Assembly: GCF_030756675.1 (NCBI RefSeq)
Contig: NZ_JAVBXD010000004.1
Location: forward strand, 1-64,000
Reading direction: 5' to 3'
Source: Bacillus multifaciens
GTDB taxonomy: Bacteria; Bacillota; Bacilli; Bacillales; Bacillaceae_G
DNA: 64,000 nt
A model generated the notes under the pieces. It was not told the origin of the DNA. It saw only the letters and a program-made list of their open reading frames with translations, and did no database searches. How positions within the stretch are numbered: the first letter of the stretch is position 1; every line of letters begins with the position of its first letter. The translations under genes were made by a program, and so were the position numbers. This document shows, in pieces, positions 17,209 to 25,535 of this stretch.

Positions 17209-17841
17209 CTACTTACAATGAACTGGTAATACAGACCAAGAACTAACAAGTGCTGTTTGCTTCCCTTCTAGATGTAACACTTGCTGAGATGGATTAGCTG
17301 TATGGAGTAATTGCGGAAGTATTTCTTTCACATACTGCTTGTGAGAATTCGCATCTTTCCATAATGACAAAACAATGTAACGATTTGAAGAAAGAGCTCT
17401 TCCAACAACACCGCCCATCATCCCTTCAGCTCTCGCTATCCTTGGATTCCAAACCGTTTCTTGCATATGTAAAAATTGCTTTTCACTCTCTTGTTTTACA
17501 TCGCAAATTGCTACTCGTAAAAAAGAACTATGTGCTAATGCTTCAACAAATGGAGTCTCTGTTATATTAAATAAAGATTGATATAACTCTGTTTCACATG
17601 ATGTATACGTACTCTCTTGGTTGTTATCATTAAAAATCTTATCGTGTGATTCATTCATAAAGCTTTGGTACATTTTCATATTTTCCCATAAACTAACTAT
17701 ACAAGCTTCTGATTCATCCCATCCCCCGATTTGTCCATAAAAACCATCTAATCCCTTCAACTCGCTCCATTGTTCTTGAGCAACTGAAAATAATTCCTTT
17801 TTTTTGTCGCTAACATTACAAATAATAGATTTAATTAACAT
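17209..17841 (-). CDS. YdbC-like protein (DUF4937)
   Basis: 210 residues from ATG 17841 (GGGGG 8 bp upstream; the longer frame to 17973 lacks a site). Two copies of an antibiotic-monooxygenase-like alpha/beta unit can be seen: residues 3-70 (FSVAQEQWSELKGLDGFYGQIGGW and IVSLWENMKMYQSFM) and residues 118-200 (FLHMQETVWNPRIARAEGM and YIVLSLWKDANSHKQYV). This matches B. subtilis YdbC. The function is unknown; the fold suggests small-molecule or heme binding. Confidence 0.75.
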   Translation of the reverse strand: MLIKSIICNVSDKKKELFSVAQEQWSELKGLDGFYGQIGGWDESEACIVSLWENMKMYQSFMNESHDKIFNDNNQESTYTSCETELYQSLFNITETPFVEALAHSSFLRVAICDVKQESEKQFLHMQETVWNPRIARAEGMMGGVVGRALSSNRYIVLSLWKDANSHKQYVKEILPQLLHTANPSQQVLHLEGKQTALVSSWSVLPVHCK

Positions 17842-17975
17842 ACAAAATTCCCCCTTAATTCCCGTGAAAGCTTCATTAAAACCTAATACTTTTATTTTAA
17901 AGGGGTTTGATAGAAATATCAAAATTTTAGAAATAATAGAATTACAAAAAGAAATACATTTTTTCACCCACAAAA

Positions 17976-18272
17976 TTATCTTTTAATAAAACTTATACAA
18001 TACAATAAAGCATTACTTAAAATACTTACTACACCTATCCAGAATAGCCAATTTGTTGCGGTCAACCAAGAAGCGACCATGATAAGTATTGCAGTGGCAA
18101 TTGATCCACAATAGCCTATTCGGTTTCGTTTCTTGTTACGGTAAAACTTGTCTTTTGTCTGAGAAATTGATTGCTGGATGGTATTCTTTACATAATAGAC
18201 TTTTTCCTTAATCTTATTTTCAGTATCTTTTGCTTTCTGATAAAAGATATTACTAACATAAACTTTACTCAC
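17976..18272 (-). CDS. Small two-TM membrane protein
   Basis: 98 residues from GTG 18272. Residues 1-48 are charged and helical; residues 54-70 (IATAILIMVASWLTATN) and 74-92 (FWIGVVSILSNALLYCI) are membrane spans. Its start overlaps the stop of the MarR gene (GTGA), so it is translationally coupled and most likely controlled by that repressor. No family recognised; a membrane-stress or efflux accessory role is only a guess. Confidence 0.7.
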   Translation of the reverse strand: MSKVYVSNIFYQKAKDTENKIKEKVYYVKNTIQQSISQTKDKFYRNKKRNRIGYCGSIATAILIMVASWLTATNWLFWIGVVSILSNALLYCISFIKR

Positions 18273-18844
18273 AATTCTGTCCCTCCATATCGGCGTTTCG
18301 AAAACTCAGCCAAGACTTTTTCCTCATAGTTATCTAAGTTTAACTTCATCTGCTCATCAACTTCGAGATTTACCTTTTCTTCAAAACCATCTTGTTGTTC
18401 ACCGTCGAAGCGATAGAGTTTTTGTAATAATCTCCAAAATGTTTCAATTTCATCAGTTGTGAAATCATGAAACATATCTGCTAAAAAATAAGTGGATTTT
18501 TCAGAACAAGCAATTAACGCTTCTTTTCCTTCAGGAGTAATCTCGATATTGATCGAACGCTTATCCGTTTTACTCGGCACAGTTTTAACATACCCTTTTT
18601 TCACAAGGCCTGTAATTAACTTATTAGCAGTCTGCTTTGTTGTACCTAACTTTTTCGCAATATTAATAAGGGTCGTGCTTTCAATTGGCAAATGCGCAAT
18701 CGCAATAAGAGCCATGTGCTGCCGGGAAGTTAATACCTCTAAATACTCATCCCCACGAATTTGCACCTTATTGACAACCGAAAATAAAGTTGCATAACTT
18801 TGCTGCATAGCATGCAGTTCTTTCATTAAGAGATTTATATCCAT
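18269..18844 (-). CDS. MarR-family transcriptional regulator
   Basis: 191 residues, ATG 18844 after AAGGGAG. The winged helix spans roughly residues 40-115: SRQHMALIAIAHL, INIAKKLGTTKQTANKLITGLVKKGYV and the wing DKRSINIEITPEGKEAL. The C-terminal 50 residues are longer than usual and acidic. A 34-bp perfect palindrome 12 bp upstream of its start is the obvious operator, implying autorepression and control of the coupled membrane protein. The inducer is unknown. Confidence 0.9.
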   Translation of the reverse strand: MDINLLMKELHAMQQSYATLFSVVNKVQIRGDEYLEVLTSRQHMALIAIAHLPIESTTLINIAKKLGTTKQTANKLITGLVKKGYVKTVPSKTDKRSINIEITPEGKEALIACSEKSTYFLADMFHDFTTDEIETFWRLLQKLYRFDGEQQDGFEEKVNLEVDEQMKLNLDNYEEKVLAEFSKRRYGGTEL

Positions 18845-18855
18845 ATGTAGCTCCC

Positions 18856-18889
18856 TTCTATATTAGTCAACATGTTGACTAATATAGAA
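18856..18889. promoter_or_regulatory. Palindromic operator of the MarR gene
   Basis: Perfect 34-bp palindrome centred on TTAGTCAACA|TGTTGACTAA. A weaker second site, GTCAACATAGTGAC, lies at about 18911-18924. Both share GTCAACA. Confidence 0.75.
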
Positions 18890-18954
18890 TACCACCCCAC
18901 CAAGAAACATGTCAACATAGTGACTAAGAAGTCACTTTACATATTAAATAAAAA

Positions 18955-18984
18955 AGTAGCAAAGGTATCTTGTCCCTTGCTACT
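18955..18984. terminator. Terminator of the metallophosphoesterase gene
   Basis: Stem AGTAGCAA / TTGCTACT with a partly paired inner region, overlapping the stop codon of the minus-strand gene; an A-run at 18949-18954 gives a T-run on the minus strand. Confidence 0.65.
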
Positions 18985-20093
18985 CAATCAAATGTAAGTT
19001 CGATTTGAATAATCTCTGATCGGCTGCCAAGTCTTAACGGTGGTCCCCAAAAACCAAATCCAGAAGAAACAATTGCATGAAATAAATCTCTCTGTACATA
19101 TCCCCAATCTAATTCATACATTCTTCTTGTAATAATATGATTCGGCGCCATTTGCCCTCTATGTGTATGTCCAGACAGTAATACATCAACACCTGATGAT
19201 TCAGCTTGCTTTAACTCAAATGGCTGATGATCCATTGCAATGATGGGAAGACTCTTATTCATAGCACTCATTAATTCCTCAAAACTTTTCCGATCTCGAT
19301 CCGTCTTATCTTTTCTCCCTACAATATAAAACCAATCTTCAATTTTCACAACTTCATCTAATAAAATATTTACATCAATCTTTTTCATTTCTTGCAAAAA
19401 TTCAGGAATCGCTCCGCCGTAATATTCATGATTTCCTAACACCCCATATACGCCAAGCGGAGCGTGCATTTGTTTCATCACTTGTCCCATATTCTTTTTT
19501 ATAAAATACTCTGGATGATCATCAATAATATCTCCAGGTAAAAGTATAATATCTGGTTTCATATGATTTACATGATGAACCAATCTTTTCAAATGAGACA
19601 AGCCAGACAGCTTACCAAAATGCATATCTGAAGCCATTGCAATTCGAAGTGTTTTACGATTGCTCACTTTTTTAGGTACATGAATCTCGTATTTTCGTAC
19701 GACTGGACTATACGCATTAAATGTTCCATATGCAAAAATAAACACAAAAGTAATGAGGACAATCATTCCAGTCCAAAAAATGGATTGTTCTTTCGGAAAC
19801 GATAACCAATTTAAAATAAGCACAGCTACATCCGCTATTGGTAAGAGTATGACCGCATATTGGATAACTGCAAACCAATAAGAACCAATTGTTCTAAGTG
19901 GTGAAGTAAAATTAACCACTCGATCTAGAATATAAGCGTATGATAATAGTGCAACTACAATCGCATAATATCCCCAAGATTGAATATGAAAAGTCGTATG
20001 TATCCATACCCAACCGTTCCAGCCAATGTAAATCATTAACAGCGTATATAAAGTAAATAAAATAAAAATATTTACTACATTTCTCGTTTTCAA
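18984..20093 (-). CDS. Membrane-bound metallophosphoesterase (YkuE/YkoQ-type)
   Basis: 369 residues from TTG 20093 (AGAGGGGG upstream). Four hydrophobic spans lie in residues 1-125, followed by a calcineurin-like phosphoesterase domain with MASDMHFGK (DxH), LPGDIIDD (GD), GNHEYYGG (GNHE) and the terminal LSGHTHRGQ (GHTH). Related Bacillus proteins hydrolyse UDP-diacylglucosamine or other phospholipid head groups, but this substrate is unknown. A single gene. Confidence 0.85.
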   Translation of the reverse strand: MKTRNVVNIFILFTLYTLLMIYIGWNGWVWIHTTFHIQSWGYYAIVVALLSYAYILDRVVNFTSPLRTIGSYWFAVIQYAVILLPIADVAVLILNWLSFPKEQSIFWTGMIVLITFVFIFAYGTFNAYSPVVRKYEIHVPKKVSNRKTLRIAMASDMHFGKLSGLSHLKRLVHHVNHMKPDIILLPGDIIDDHPEYFIKKNMGQVMKQMHAPLGVYGVLGNHEYYGGAIPEFLQEMKKIDVNILLDEVVKIEDWFYIVGRKDKTDRDRKSFEELMSAMNKSLPIIAMDHQPFELKQAESSGVDVLLSGHTHRGQMAPNHIITRRMYELDWGYVQRDLFHAIVSSGFGFWGPPLRLGSRSEIIQIELTFD

Positions 20094-20246
20094 AATATGC
20101 CCCCTCTTTTACAAGTTTTCATTACAAATATTTATATACTACACTTAATATAACAAATTACACTAAATATAACAAATAACTCTTTGAACCGTTAGGAATT
20201 TTATTTTGACACAAAAATTTTTATAATGCCACTAATACGCCGCAAA

Positions 20247-20293
20247 GTAAAAAAGATTGATTCATCACTTGGACAAATCAATCTCTTTTTTAC
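20247..20293. terminator. Terminator of the DinB gene
   Basis: Stem GTAAAAAAGATTGATT with its near-complement (one bulge) at 20276-20293, just downstream of the minus-strand stop. Confidence 0.7.
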
Positions 20294-20301
20294 TTCATAT
20301 T

Positions 20302-20838
20302 TCAACCAAATGGAAAAGCAGCAGAACTCAAATAACGTTCTTTTATAATTTTACGATGATGAAACTCATGACCAGCAATAATGCATGCCAATGCTCGAAC
20401 AGTGACCTCAGAGTTATTCGCAATCCCTCTTTGTAACCAAGCTTCTGCATCTAAGCTTTTAATTAAATGCACAGTTGATTGACGAACAACCATTAAGTTC
20501 GCTAGAAGATCTTGCATAGATTGTTTATCAAATGCTGCTCTAAGAACATACATATCATCGTTGTATCCAGGAAGTGACACCGTCTCGCCTCTCGCTATCG
20601 AAAGAAGTCGATATGCCATAATCCGTTCAGTATCCGCAATATGACCGATTACTTCTTTTATGCTCCATTTATTTGGAGCATACCGAAAAAGTCCCTCACG
20701 ATCAGAAAGATCTTTCAATAAAAGGTTTGTCTCTTTCATTTGTTCTTCTAAAATATGTATAATATCTCCCTTTGGTAATAAGTTTATATACGTTGAATAA
20801 TACGGGTTATATTCATTTACTTCCGGTCTCTTTTGCAT
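20302..20838 (-). CDS. DinB/YfiT-like protein
   Basis: 178 residues, ATG 20838 (GGGTGG upstream). A four-helix bundle with the metal-ligand pattern of the DinB_2/YfiT superfamily: a histidine in KEVIGHIADTERIM (near residue 65), and the HEFHH pair near residue 160 (IIAGHEFHHRKIIKERY). Family members include bacillithiol transferases and other thiol transferases. The specific role here is not known. Single gene. Confidence 0.85.
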   Translation of the reverse strand: MQKRPEVNEYNPYYSTYINLLPKGDIIHILEEQMKETNLLLKDLSDREGLFRYAPNKWSIKEVIGHIADTERIMAYRLLSIARGETVSLPGYNDDMYVLRAAFDKQSMQDLLANLMVVRQSTVHLIKSLDAEAWLQRGIANNSEVTVRALACIIAGHEFHHRKIIKERYLSSAAFPFG

Positions 20839-20847
20839 TTCTACCAC

Positions 20848-21257
20848 CCTTTTTATTTTAGCTTTACTATAAATATTATCATATTAATCAGAAAGATTAA
20901 AATTCTAAAAGAAAAAGTAATTCATCCTATCTATAAGTTGAATAATTGAGCGATTTATATAATGTAAAATTAAAACAAATTCAATGAGTAAGTTAGGCAT
21001 TCTCCGCTTCTAATCTTGAAATTCAATCACCCTACAAAAAACTTTCTCAACCCTTAACCTATAGACGCTTCTACTATCAACTGCTAACATAATAGGTGAG
21101 CTCCTAACGAGTTTCATTATCTATTGAAAGGACCTGTTTCGGACGCAGGTCCTTCTTCTTTTTCACTTAATCTACTAGATGATATTCTAGTTCATTCGAT
21201 ATACATAAAACTACATGAATGGTATAATTTAACTTAATGATATGACTAGAAAGAGAG
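20848..21257. other. Intergenic region with an orphan terminator
   Basis: Mostly AT-rich. At 21128-21154 there is a strong hairpin (AAGGACCTG / CAGGTCCTT, then CTTCTTTTT) with no gene directly before it on the plus strand. A 31-codon frame at 20997-21089 (LEIQSPYKKLSQPLTYRRFY) could be the decayed gene end it once served, or it may end a small RNA. Confidence 0.4.
21128..21154 (+). terminator. Orphan intrinsic terminator
   Basis: Nine-base-pair GC-containing stem with a 9-nt loop and following T-rich tract; no assigned gene upstream for about 290 bp on this strand. Confidence 0.6.
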
Positions 21258-21266
21258 ATGAAAATA

Positions 21267-21821
21267 ATGAAAGTATCATATTGGAGCGGTAATAAGGTAC
21301 GATTAAGAGCACCTCAAAAAGAAGATATTTATTTATTCGAAGACTTAGATAACGAAATACTTAAAAACCTCGATTCCATTGCTTTCCCACGCACGAAAGA
21401 ACAAATCGAAGAGTGGATAGCTGACATCTCAAAAGGTTCTTCTCCTATCTGTGATGATTTTTATTGGATTGCCGAAGATCACAATAAAAACATAATCGGA
21501 ACAATTGACGTCAGTAATTGCGATTCTAAAAACGGGACATTCGATTACGGCATATCTGTATTCCCTCCCCATAGAGGAAATGGATATGCAAAAGATATGA
21601 TTATAACGATACTAAAACATTACTTCTTCGAGCTTAGATATCAAAAAGCAACTATTCAAATATATTCATTTAATACGGCTTCTATCAACCTTCATCGAAA
21701 ACTGCAATTTGTTGAGGAAGGCCGCTTAAGAAATATGATCTATACAAATGGAACATTCTATGATGAAATCTATTTTGGAATTACGAAAGACGAATTCCAA
21801 GCGTTATATTTTCCTAAATGA
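21267..21821 (+). CDS. GNAT acetyltransferase, RimJ/RimL type
   Basis: 184 residues from ATG 21267 (the ATG at 21258 abuts the GAGAG site). Typical openings of this class are seen: VRLRAPQKEDIYLFEDL, then the acetyl-CoA motif FPPHRGNGYAKDMIITIL and INLHRKLQFVEEGRLRN. The acceptor may be a ribosomal N-terminus or an unrelated amine. It is followed within 40 bp by a membrane protein gene on the same strand. Confidence 0.85.
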   Translation: MKVSYWSGNKVRLRAPQKEDIYLFEDLDNEILKNLDSIAFPRTKEQIEEWIADISKGSSPICDDFYWIAEDHNKNIIGTIDVSNCDSKNGTFDYGISVFPPHRGNGYAKDMIITILKHYFFELRYQKATIQIYSFNTASINLHRKLQFVEEGRLRNMIYTNGTFYDEIYFGITKDEFQALYFPK

Positions 21822-21861
21822 TATTTACTTAATCCTATTACTTTTTATGGAGAGATTCAAT

Positions 21862-22383
21862 TTGAATAAGTTAAAAAAATACTCTAAAGTGTATATAATG
21901 TTTTTTATTCTTCACGTTATATTTCTTATATTTTCTCCTAATAGAATAGTAGGTAGAACTGCCATTCAAAAAGATGATATAAAATTACACGTATACTCAC
22001 AAGCTACAACAGGAGCACCTCAAAGAATAAGTGAAAATGATTTAGCTATTTTAAAAGAAAAAGTGAAAGATACATATCCGAATGTAGATTCTAGAGACAT
22101 TGAATTAAAGGGCGACACCCCGTTCCGTCATGTTGCTGATCCAGCGTACATAGGGTGTTTTACTGTATACGGAAAGGTTACAGGTACAACACGTAACGAA
22201 ACAAGCGGTGAAAATACCGTGGCAGTTTTAAAAGTTTCTTATTGGGACATGCCTATGTTTTGGTACCTATTTCATTATGACTCATACATAACTAAGGTAA
22301 CGCTATATATATTACTACCAATATTTCTGATTGCATTAGTAATAAGTATTATTTCTTTCATACCTAAAAATAACTTTGATTAA
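21862..22383 (+). CDS. Two-TM hypothetical membrane protein
   Basis: 173 residues from TTG 21862, chosen because GGAGAG lies 7 bp before it; the longer open frame from 21748 overlaps the GNAT gene. An N-terminal span (VYIMFFILHVIFLIF), an extracytoplasmic region of about 95 residues containing VDSRDIELKGDTPFRH and CFTVYGKVTGTTRN, and a C-terminal span (LYILLPIFLIALVISII) are visible. The family is not recognised. Probably cotranscribed with the GNAT gene. Confidence 0.65.
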   Translation: MNKLKKYSKVYIMFFILHVIFLIFSPNRIVGRTAIQKDDIKLHVYSQATTGAPQRISENDLAILKEKVKDTYPNVDSRDIELKGDTPFRHVADPAYIGCFTVYGKVTGTTRNETSGENTVAVLKVSYWDMPMFWYLFHYDSYITKVTLYILLPIFLIALVISIISFIPKNNFD

Positions 22384-22560
22384 CGTTAAACATTAGCCAC
22401 CTTACATGTATAATTACCTCTATTTCTCTATCAGTTTTAAATTGAAAGCCATGACTTTCAAATTTCATATAATTCACCTGATCGTGCGCTGAATAAAGCG
22501 TTCTATTTATTTGGAGAAAATTACCGTTTTTTTGGTATAATGAATATAGGCATACTGGTT
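22384..22560 (-). pseudogene. Possible minus-strand coding remnant
   Basis: Minus-strand frame with protein-like composition (FLQINRTLYSAHDQVNYMK, then FESHGFQFKTDREIEVII) but no start or ribosome binding site. It may be the tail of a lost gene. Low certainty. Confidence 0.25.
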
Positions 22561-22578
22561 TAAGAAAGGTGATTTTCA

Positions 22579-22878
22579 ATGATGATTTTTGATGATATAA
22601 ACACAATAGAAGCCCTTGCTTTTCTATTTTTTATGATTTATCTTGCAACCGACCCGAGGGATGTAAGCCTGCTAATGATTCCGGCTTACTTCGGCGGAAT
22701 GCTAGTCACTCACTGGCTTGTTGAAAACGGATTCCAAGATACATATATTTATACGATTTGGATTGTCATCTACGCTCTTGTAATCATTTACCTTATCATC
22801 GCTTCAATTCGTCTAGGTATAAAAAACGTAGTGTACATTAAAGAAAAAATAAGAAAACGTAAAGCTTTAAGAAAATAA
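22579..22878 (+). CDS. Small three-TM membrane protein
   Basis: 99 residues from ATG 22579 (AAAGGTGA upstream; ATG 22582 is equally possible). Three hydrophobic segments (IEALAFLFFMIYLAT, LLMIPAYFGGMLVTHWL, IWIVIYALVIIYLIIASI) are followed by a basic tail (KEKIRKRKALRK) that should face the cytoplasm. The family is not recognised. A good terminator follows. Confidence 0.65.
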   Translation: MMIFDDINTIEALAFLFFMIYLATDPRDVSLLMIPAYFGGMLVTHWLVENGFQDTYIYTIWIVIYALVIIYLIIASIRLGIKNVVYIKEKIRKRKALRK

Positions 22879-22887
22879 CGCAAAAAG

Positions 22888-22909
22888 AAACCGCCCTAAC
22901 AGGCGGTTT
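22888..22909 (+). terminator. Terminator
   Basis: AAACCGCC / GGCGGTTT stem with a 6-nt loop and T-run. Confidence 0.85.
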
Positions 22910-22929
22910 TATTTACGCATATACTCAAG

Positions 22930-23200
22930 CTACAGATGATGTATAAATGCCGTTATTTCTTCCTTCATCATACCGCGAAACTCATGATTACCGTCTAACA
23001 ATAACCACGACGCGTTATCTACAATATTATGATGCCGTTTCTGTGAAATTTCGTCACTTATCATCGAAAGTATTTCTTCAAGAATAGCAATTAATAATCT
23101 ACCATAATTTACTTAATAAAATATACTGTGTAGCCAGCAATGGATTTATGACTGTTGAATGAAATGTACTGTTACCACGTTTCACTTCTGTAACATGTCA
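22930..23200 (-). pseudogene. Decayed gene, C-terminal part (possible alpha/beta hydrolase)
   Basis: A 60-codon minus frame ends at TAG 22930 (LLIAILEEILSMISDEISQK, HHNIVDNASWLLLDGNHEF, then MMKEEITAFIHHL). A second piece in another frame just upstream (VKRGNSTFHSTVINPLLATQ, then YILLSKLW near 23110-23190) continues it across a frame shift. The DGNH-F...EEI..FI ending resembles the histidine-containing tail of an alpha/beta hydrolase, which is tentative. No start is left. Confidence 0.45.
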
Positions 23201-23508
23201 TATTAATTCTTGTTATTCTGTCACTATTACTTCGTGCGTTTGTTCCTACTCCGCTTACTCCATCTCCTTTTGATTTAATTGGTTACGTATAAGATTTTAT
23301 TAACTGTATGTTGAGAAGTTGTAATTCATCATAAATTTTTTATTCATACTATAAAAGGTAAAAAGTAATAGTCATACCACTTTTTCTTGAACGCTCAATG
23401 CAATTTCTGACAAAAATAATCCTGCAAATGAAATTTTATGTAAAATTACGCATTTTTTCTGATATACTTAACATCGTAATATATACATAGTATTAGAGGG
23501 AGACAAAA

Positions 23509-24123
23509 ATGCAGAGTAAGTTTTGGACTATTTTATTTTTAATCATCTTCTTTCCTATTGGTTTATTTCTAATGTGGAAACATAAACATTTCACAAAAAC
23601 AGTGCGTGTTATCATTACATTATTATTCCTATTCTTGATTCTATTAGCATCGTGTAACAATAACACAAGTAGTGCTCAGAAATCTGAATTAGAAAAGAAA
23701 GAGCAGAAACTAATTAAGAAAGAGAAAGACTTAGACAAACTTGAGAAAAAATTAAAAGAAAAAGAAAAGGAATTAGATGAAAAATCAAAAGAATGTCAAA
23801 AAAATACTGAAGAAGAAAAGAAAAAATTAGAAGAGCAAAAGAAACTAGAAGAAGACAAACGTAAGCAAGAGGAAGAACAACGCAAGCAAGAAGAAGCGCG
23901 AAAACAAGAGGAATTGAAAAAACAACAAGAAGAACAAAAGAAACAACAAGAACAACAACAAACTGCACAGCAACAACCAAATAACAATTTACCACAAGGT
24001 AACTATAACTTTAAAAGTTGTAAAGAGGCTAAAGCTGCTGGTTTCTCAAATATTCCGAAAGGACATCCAGCATACTCGTCAAACTTAGATCGAGATGGTG
24101 ATGGAATTGCTTGTGATAAATAA
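23509..24123 (+). CDS. Membrane-anchored coiled-coil protein with excalibur calcium-binding domain
   Basis: 204 residues, ATG 23509 after GAGGGAG. Two hydrophobic stretches (residues 5-22 and 31-48, the second ending LLASC, so a lipobox-like cysteine is possible) precede a highly charged coiled coil of about 100 residues (K/E/Q repeats, residues 58-150). A C-terminal excalibur domain has NFKSCKEAKAAG and DRDGDGIACDK, where D-x-D-x-D-G binds calcium. It is likely at the outer surface of the membrane, with the rod spanning the wall. Found in an accessory stretch. Confidence 0.8.
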   Translation: MQSKFWTILFLIIFFPIGLFLMWKHKHFTKTVRVIITLLFLFLILLASCNNNTSSAQKSELEKKEQKLIKKEKDLDKLEKKLKEKEKELDEKSKECQKNTEEEKKKLEEQKKLEEDKRKQEEEQRKQEEARKQEELKKQQEEQKKQQEQQQTAQQQPNNNLPQGNYNFKSCKEAKAAGFSNIPKGHPAYSSNLDRDGDGIACDK

Positions 24124-24131
24124 TTAAGTGT

Positions 24132-24158
24132 AAAGCCCTCTCATGTGAGAAGGGCTTT
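24132..24158 (+). terminator. Terminator of the excalibur gene
   Basis: AAAGCCCT / AGGGCTTT stem extended by CTC/GAG, followed by TT. Confidence 0.85.
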
Positions 24159-24382
24159 TTATGAGGCGGTGTGATTTACTATTGCCCCATTTCATCTATA
24201 ATTCTTTTATTTCTAAAGGAGTTTACTGCTCGTAGAGAACCCTTAACTATATAACAGGCAGATGTAGTAGCGAAAAGAATACATAATATTCCAATTTCTG
24301 TTTATCAATTCCATTAAATTTTAAAAATGGTAAAATATTGTTGTATAACTAAGGGATTATTTAAATAATAGGAGGAATCAAT

Positions 24383-24703
24383 ATGAAGAAAATTGCACTG
24401 GCTGTTTCAGCGTCAGCTATTTTTTTATTAGGTTTAGCTCCAACAGGTGCGTCAGCAGCAACGATAAATAATGAATTAAGTGGTAAATATCAGGTTGCTA
24501 TACCTGATAAGCAGTACGTTGAAAATGTTTTTAGAGTTTATGATTCACGTTTTTATGGCCAACCACCGAAAGAAATCTACCATGAACAGATGTTTTACGG
24601 GAAATTATATTCTGGTACTCTAACAGTAGATAAGAAACAAAAGGATGGAGATGGCTACTGGTTAGTTTACTATCATGGGTATCTTCAGTTGGCGAAAAAA
24701 TAA
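24383..24703 (+). CDS. Small secreted protein of unknown function
   Basis: 106 residues, ATG 24383 after AGGAGG. Clear signal peptide: MKK, hydrophobic core IALAVSASAIFLLGLAP, cleavage after GASA-A near residue 26. The mature 80 residues are rich in tyrosine and basic residues (YVENVFRVYDSRFYGQPPKE, DGDGYWLVYYHGY) and lack cysteine. No family is recognised. It is terminated by the hairpin at 24757-24797. Confidence 0.75.
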   Translation: MKKIALAVSASAIFLLGLAPTGASAATINNELSGKYQVAIPDKQYVENVFRVYDSRFYGQPPKEIYHEQMFYGKLYSGTLTVDKKQKDGDGYWLVYYHGYLQLAKK

Positions 24704-24756
24704 TTATTAAATTATGAATTTATAAAAAAGAAAACCCCTTAGTTACATAGATGAAC

Positions 24757-24797
24757 ACCCCCTCTTACTAAACACTCTTAAACTTAGTAAAGGGGGT
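24757..24797 (+). terminator. Terminator of the secreted-protein gene
   Basis: ACCCCCT-c-TTACTAA pairs with TTAGTAA-AGGGGGT, followed by TTTTG. Confidence 0.8.
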
Positions 24798-24844
24798 TTT
24801 GCTTTCGATATTTATCTGTTTTACCTAGGATACCTAAAAAAGAG

Positions 24845-25492
24845 ATGGGAGTTTGGGATTTAGAGCAAATAAATCACTTTTTAAAAGAAAGTAAAAAAAT
24901 TAAGAATGCAACACGCTTTCAAATCAGCTTTTTAATAGCAATATTCACAGGTATGCGGCTTGGAGAGATATTAGGACTCAGGTGGAAAGATATTGATATG
25001 ACAAATAATTTAATTTATGTAAAACAAACTTTAACCGAAACAAGAGAGTTGAAATACGGTGCCAAAAATAGAAGTAGTATACGAACTATTCATTTTCCAA
25101 ATATCTTGTTAGAAGAACTAAAATCACATCGACAATTCATAGACCATGAAAAATCTAAAGTTGGTAACGAATACACCGACTTAGACTTAGTTCTTCCTTC
25201 AAAATATGGTAAACCTTTAGATCAACGTAACATACGGAGAGCATTTCATCACTTAACGGAGAAACTCGGATTACCGAAAATACGATTCCATGATTTGCGG
25301 CATACGCACCCTACTCTGTTAATACAACAAAACGTTAATGTAAAATTAATTTCGGAACGTTTAGGTCACTCCGATATTGGAACTACGTTAAATACGTACA
25401 GTCACGTATTACCTGATATACAACGTTCTGTCGCCGAAAAGCTTGACAAAGTATTCGAAGAAAAAGTGACCGCTGAGGTGACTCGGCCTTAA
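24845..25492 (+). pseudogene. Truncated phage-type tyrosine recombinase (integrase)
   Basis: 215 codons covering the catalytic domain only: TGMRLGEILGLRWKDID (first Arg), FHDLRHTHPTLL (H-x-x-R), RLGHSDIGTTLNTYSHV (His and catalytic Tyr). All active residues are present but the N-terminal core-binding domain is missing, there is no ribosome binding site at 24845, and a terminator stands just before it. The usual HTHATLL reads HTHPTLL. It is probably the leftover of a prophage or integrative element. Confidence 0.75.
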
Positions 25493-25535
25493 AAATCGCT
25501 AAAAAACGATGGGCAAAACCGATGGATAATGCTCC

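Noticed and set aside
23714-23995. Leucine- and cysteine-rich minus-strand frames
   Set aside because: They are the reverse reading of the K/E/Q repeats of the excalibur protein.
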